NCBI RefSeq assembly: GCF_000004075.3
Contig: NC_026658.2
Location: 10,838,075-10,902,074 of the forward strand
Source: Cucumis sativus
Lineage: Eukaryota > Streptophyta > Magnoliopsida > Cucurbitales > Cucurbitaceae
DNA: 64,000 nt
Direction: 5' to 3'
Below are positions 62,008 to 64,000 of this stretch, in pieces (position 1 is the stretch's first letter; every line of letters starts with the position of its first letter). The notes below the pieces were generated by a model. It was not told where the DNA came from, ran no database searches, and saw only the letters and a list, made by a program, of their open reading frames with translations. Both the position numbers and the translations under genes were made by a program.

Positions 62008-64000
62008 ATGGAGAATCATCCCCTGGTTTTTGCAGTTAATCAACAAAGATTTGAGCTCTCCACCGTTGACCCTTCCACTACTTTGCTTCACTTCCTGCGC
62101 CACCATACTCCTTTCAAGAGTGTCAAGCTTGGCTGTGGTGAAGGCGGTTGTGGTGCTTGTGTTGTTCTATTGTCCAAGTATGATCCTGTTTTAGACAAGG
62201 TTCAAGATTTTACAATAAGTTCATGTCTAACCTTGCTTTGTAGTATTCATGGTTGTTCAGTTACAACCAGTGAAGGTATTGGAAATTGCAAGGATGGTTT
62301 TCACTCCATTCATCAAAGGTTTGCTGGCTTTCATGCTTCTCAGTGTGGATTTTGTACTCCTGGAATGTGTGTTTCACTTTTTTCTGCTCTTGTAAATGCT
62401 CAAAACACCAATCGACCCGAACCCCCGCCGGGATTCTCAAAACTTACTGTTTCTGAAGCTGAAAAGGCTGTTTCTGGAAACCTCTGTCGTTGTACAGGTT
62501 ATAGGCCAATTGCTGATGCCTGTAAGAGTTTTGCTTCTGATGTTGACATGGAGGATTTGGGGTTAAACTCATTCTGGAAAAAAGGATATGGCAAGGAAAA
62601 ATCGAGTAAATTGCCAGTTTATGATCCAAATGGTGGCCCTTGCTTGTTTCCCAAATTCTTAAGAAATGAAACAAGGTCTGTCCCTTTTGTGGACTCTAAA
62701 GCATGTTCCTGGCTGAACCCGACAAGTCTCAAGGATCTGAACAAACTACTTGAATGTGATGAAACTAGTAATAATATCAGCAAAACGAAGATAGTTGTTG
62801 GCAACACAGAAGTCGGATATTATAAAGATTTTGAACATGTTGATACATACATTAATCTTAAACATATCCCTGAGCTCTCAGTTATCAAGATGGATTCAAC
62901 AGGAGTAGAGATTGGTGCAACGGTAACAATTTCAAAAGCCATTGAGGCTTTGAAAAGTAGTAATCACGAGCCTTCTTCAATCGGTGAGATGGTTTTCTGT
63001 AAAATAGCGGTTCACATGGAGAAAATTGCTTCTGAGTTTGTACGAAATACTGCAAGCATTGGAGGAAATTTAATGATGGCGCAAAGAAAACGGTTTCCTT
63101 CAGATGTTTCCACAATACTTCTTGCTGTAGGATCCATGATAAGTATTTCGACTGGTTCTAGCGAAGAAGTGATTATGTTGGATGAGTTTCTTAAAAGACC
63201 TCCATTGGGTCCTAAATGTGTACTTTTAAGTGTTAAGATCCCAAATTGGGATTCAATTAGAGATACTTTTCCAAATGATACTTCTGTAATGTTTGATACT
63301 TATAGAGCTTCACCTCGCCCCCTTGGAAATGCATTGCCATATCTAAATGCTGCTTTCTTAGCTGCAATCTCCCCGTGTAAAAATTTCAATGGTATTAAAT
63401 TAAATAGTTGTCATCTGGCATTTGGAGCTTATGGAACCAAACATGCAATTAGAGCCAGAAAGATTGAAGAATTTCTTGCTGGAAAAGTTATCGATTATAG
63501 TGTCATATATGAAGCTGTTTCATTGGTTGGAGCCACTATAATTCCTGAAAAGAACACTTCCTCTCCCGCTTATAGAACAAGCTTGGCAGTTGGCTTTCTT
63601 TTTGAGTTCTTAAGCTCCTTGATTGATGGAAATGTTGCAATAAAGAGTGATTACCTCAATGGATGCAGGAATGCCTCATCAACCCTACCTGACAGATTTA
63701 TTTCAAACCAAAACCTTCTTGGTTATAATAAAAGTGCAGACCTTTTATTATCTGGGAAGCAGACAATGGAATTAAGTTTAGAATATCACCCAGTTGGAGA
63801 TACCATTATAAAATCTGGAGCTTCTATTCAAGCTTCAGGTACATTATATCTTTTAATTATATGAAATCGTACTTTGGAAAGTTATAAAGGTGAAATGAAT
63901 TTGTCTTGGTCAATTACCTTGTGATTTTGTGTTCTGAAGTACTAAGGAAACCAATGTACATATGCAAATAAATATTTTAGGGGAAGCTATCTATGTGGAT
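62008..64000 (+). CDS. Aldehyde oxidase, copy 2 (partial, runs off the window)
   Basis: Exon 1 is 62008-63838 (610 codons plus one base) and exon 2 begins at 63981 after ttttag, with GEAIYVD at the window's end. The visible part covers both [2Fe-2S] sites ([33 protein letters not shown]), the FAD domain ([26 protein letters not shown]) and the linker to the molybdenum domain. I start at [15 protein letters not shown] because copy 1 begins at the same place; the upstream in-frame ATG (61939) would add an unlikely 23-residue leader. Exon 1 is one piece here, whereas copy 1 has a 592-base intron after CGEG. The canonical Gly is kept before C48-equivalent. Similarity to copy 1 is high throughout and no breaks are visible. 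Confidence 0.95.

Noticed and set aside
1-64000. tRNA, rRNA and CRISPR arrays
   Set aside because: I saw no convincing tRNA T-loop/anticodon arrangement, no rRNA-like sequence and no spaced direct repeats; the genome is a plant's.

Overview
This window is nuclear DNA of a flowering plant. Its genes are intron-rich with GT-AG (once GC-AG) introns, its intergenic DNA is AT-rich, and the proteins are plant types: AGO4-clade Argonaute, LARP1, NDR1/HIN1-like LEA2 proteins, plant GDSL lipase-like protein, chloroplast geranylgeranyl reductase and aldehyde oxidases. Three short palindromic AT-rich elements resemble a MITE family I associate with cucurbits, so Cucurbitaceae is my best guess; this rests on recall, not on a search.

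Layout. The end of an unrecognised + strand gene (1-140) is followed by three minus-strand genes: an NHL13-type LEA2 gene (1573-2317), an AGO4-type Argonaute with 22 coding exons and a 5'UTR intron (3654 to about 10385), and a LARP1 gene with 15 exons (13204-23475). A repeat-rich interval (24.9-27.9 kb) holds tandem duplications and one CACTA-type transposon end next to a captured, internally deleted piece of a ribosome-biogenesis BRX1 gene. An NHL6-type LEA2 gene (29436-30215) and about 4 kb of AT-rich DNA follow.

The 34-49 kb part is gene-dense: an intronless F-box/WD40 gene, a GDSL-family gene lacking two catalytic residues, an intronless GGPP-reductase-like gene (all +), then on the minus strand NADH-cytochrome b5 reductase, a plastid-type FHA protein, a 75-residue zinc-ribbon protein and an RTM2-like HSP20/membrane-anchor protein. 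The right end is a tandem aldehyde oxidase cluster: a complete 10-exon gene (50161-58157), a relic of another copy's last exon (60376-60456) and a second gene running off the window (62008-64000).

The genes do not form one pathway. They touch RNA-directed DNA methylation (AGO4), translation control (LARP1), stress and defence (LEA2/NHL, RTM2-like), phytyl/isoprenoid supply (GGR) and abscisic acid or auxin synthesis (aldehyde oxidases). A recurring oddity is single-base length differences, often in short homopolymers, that break the frame of otherwise conserved exons in four genes and in the BRX1 fragment. I read most of these as base-level assembly errors, but some could be real lesions. All exon models are mine, from splice consensus, phase and remembered family sequences; no transcript or database was available.
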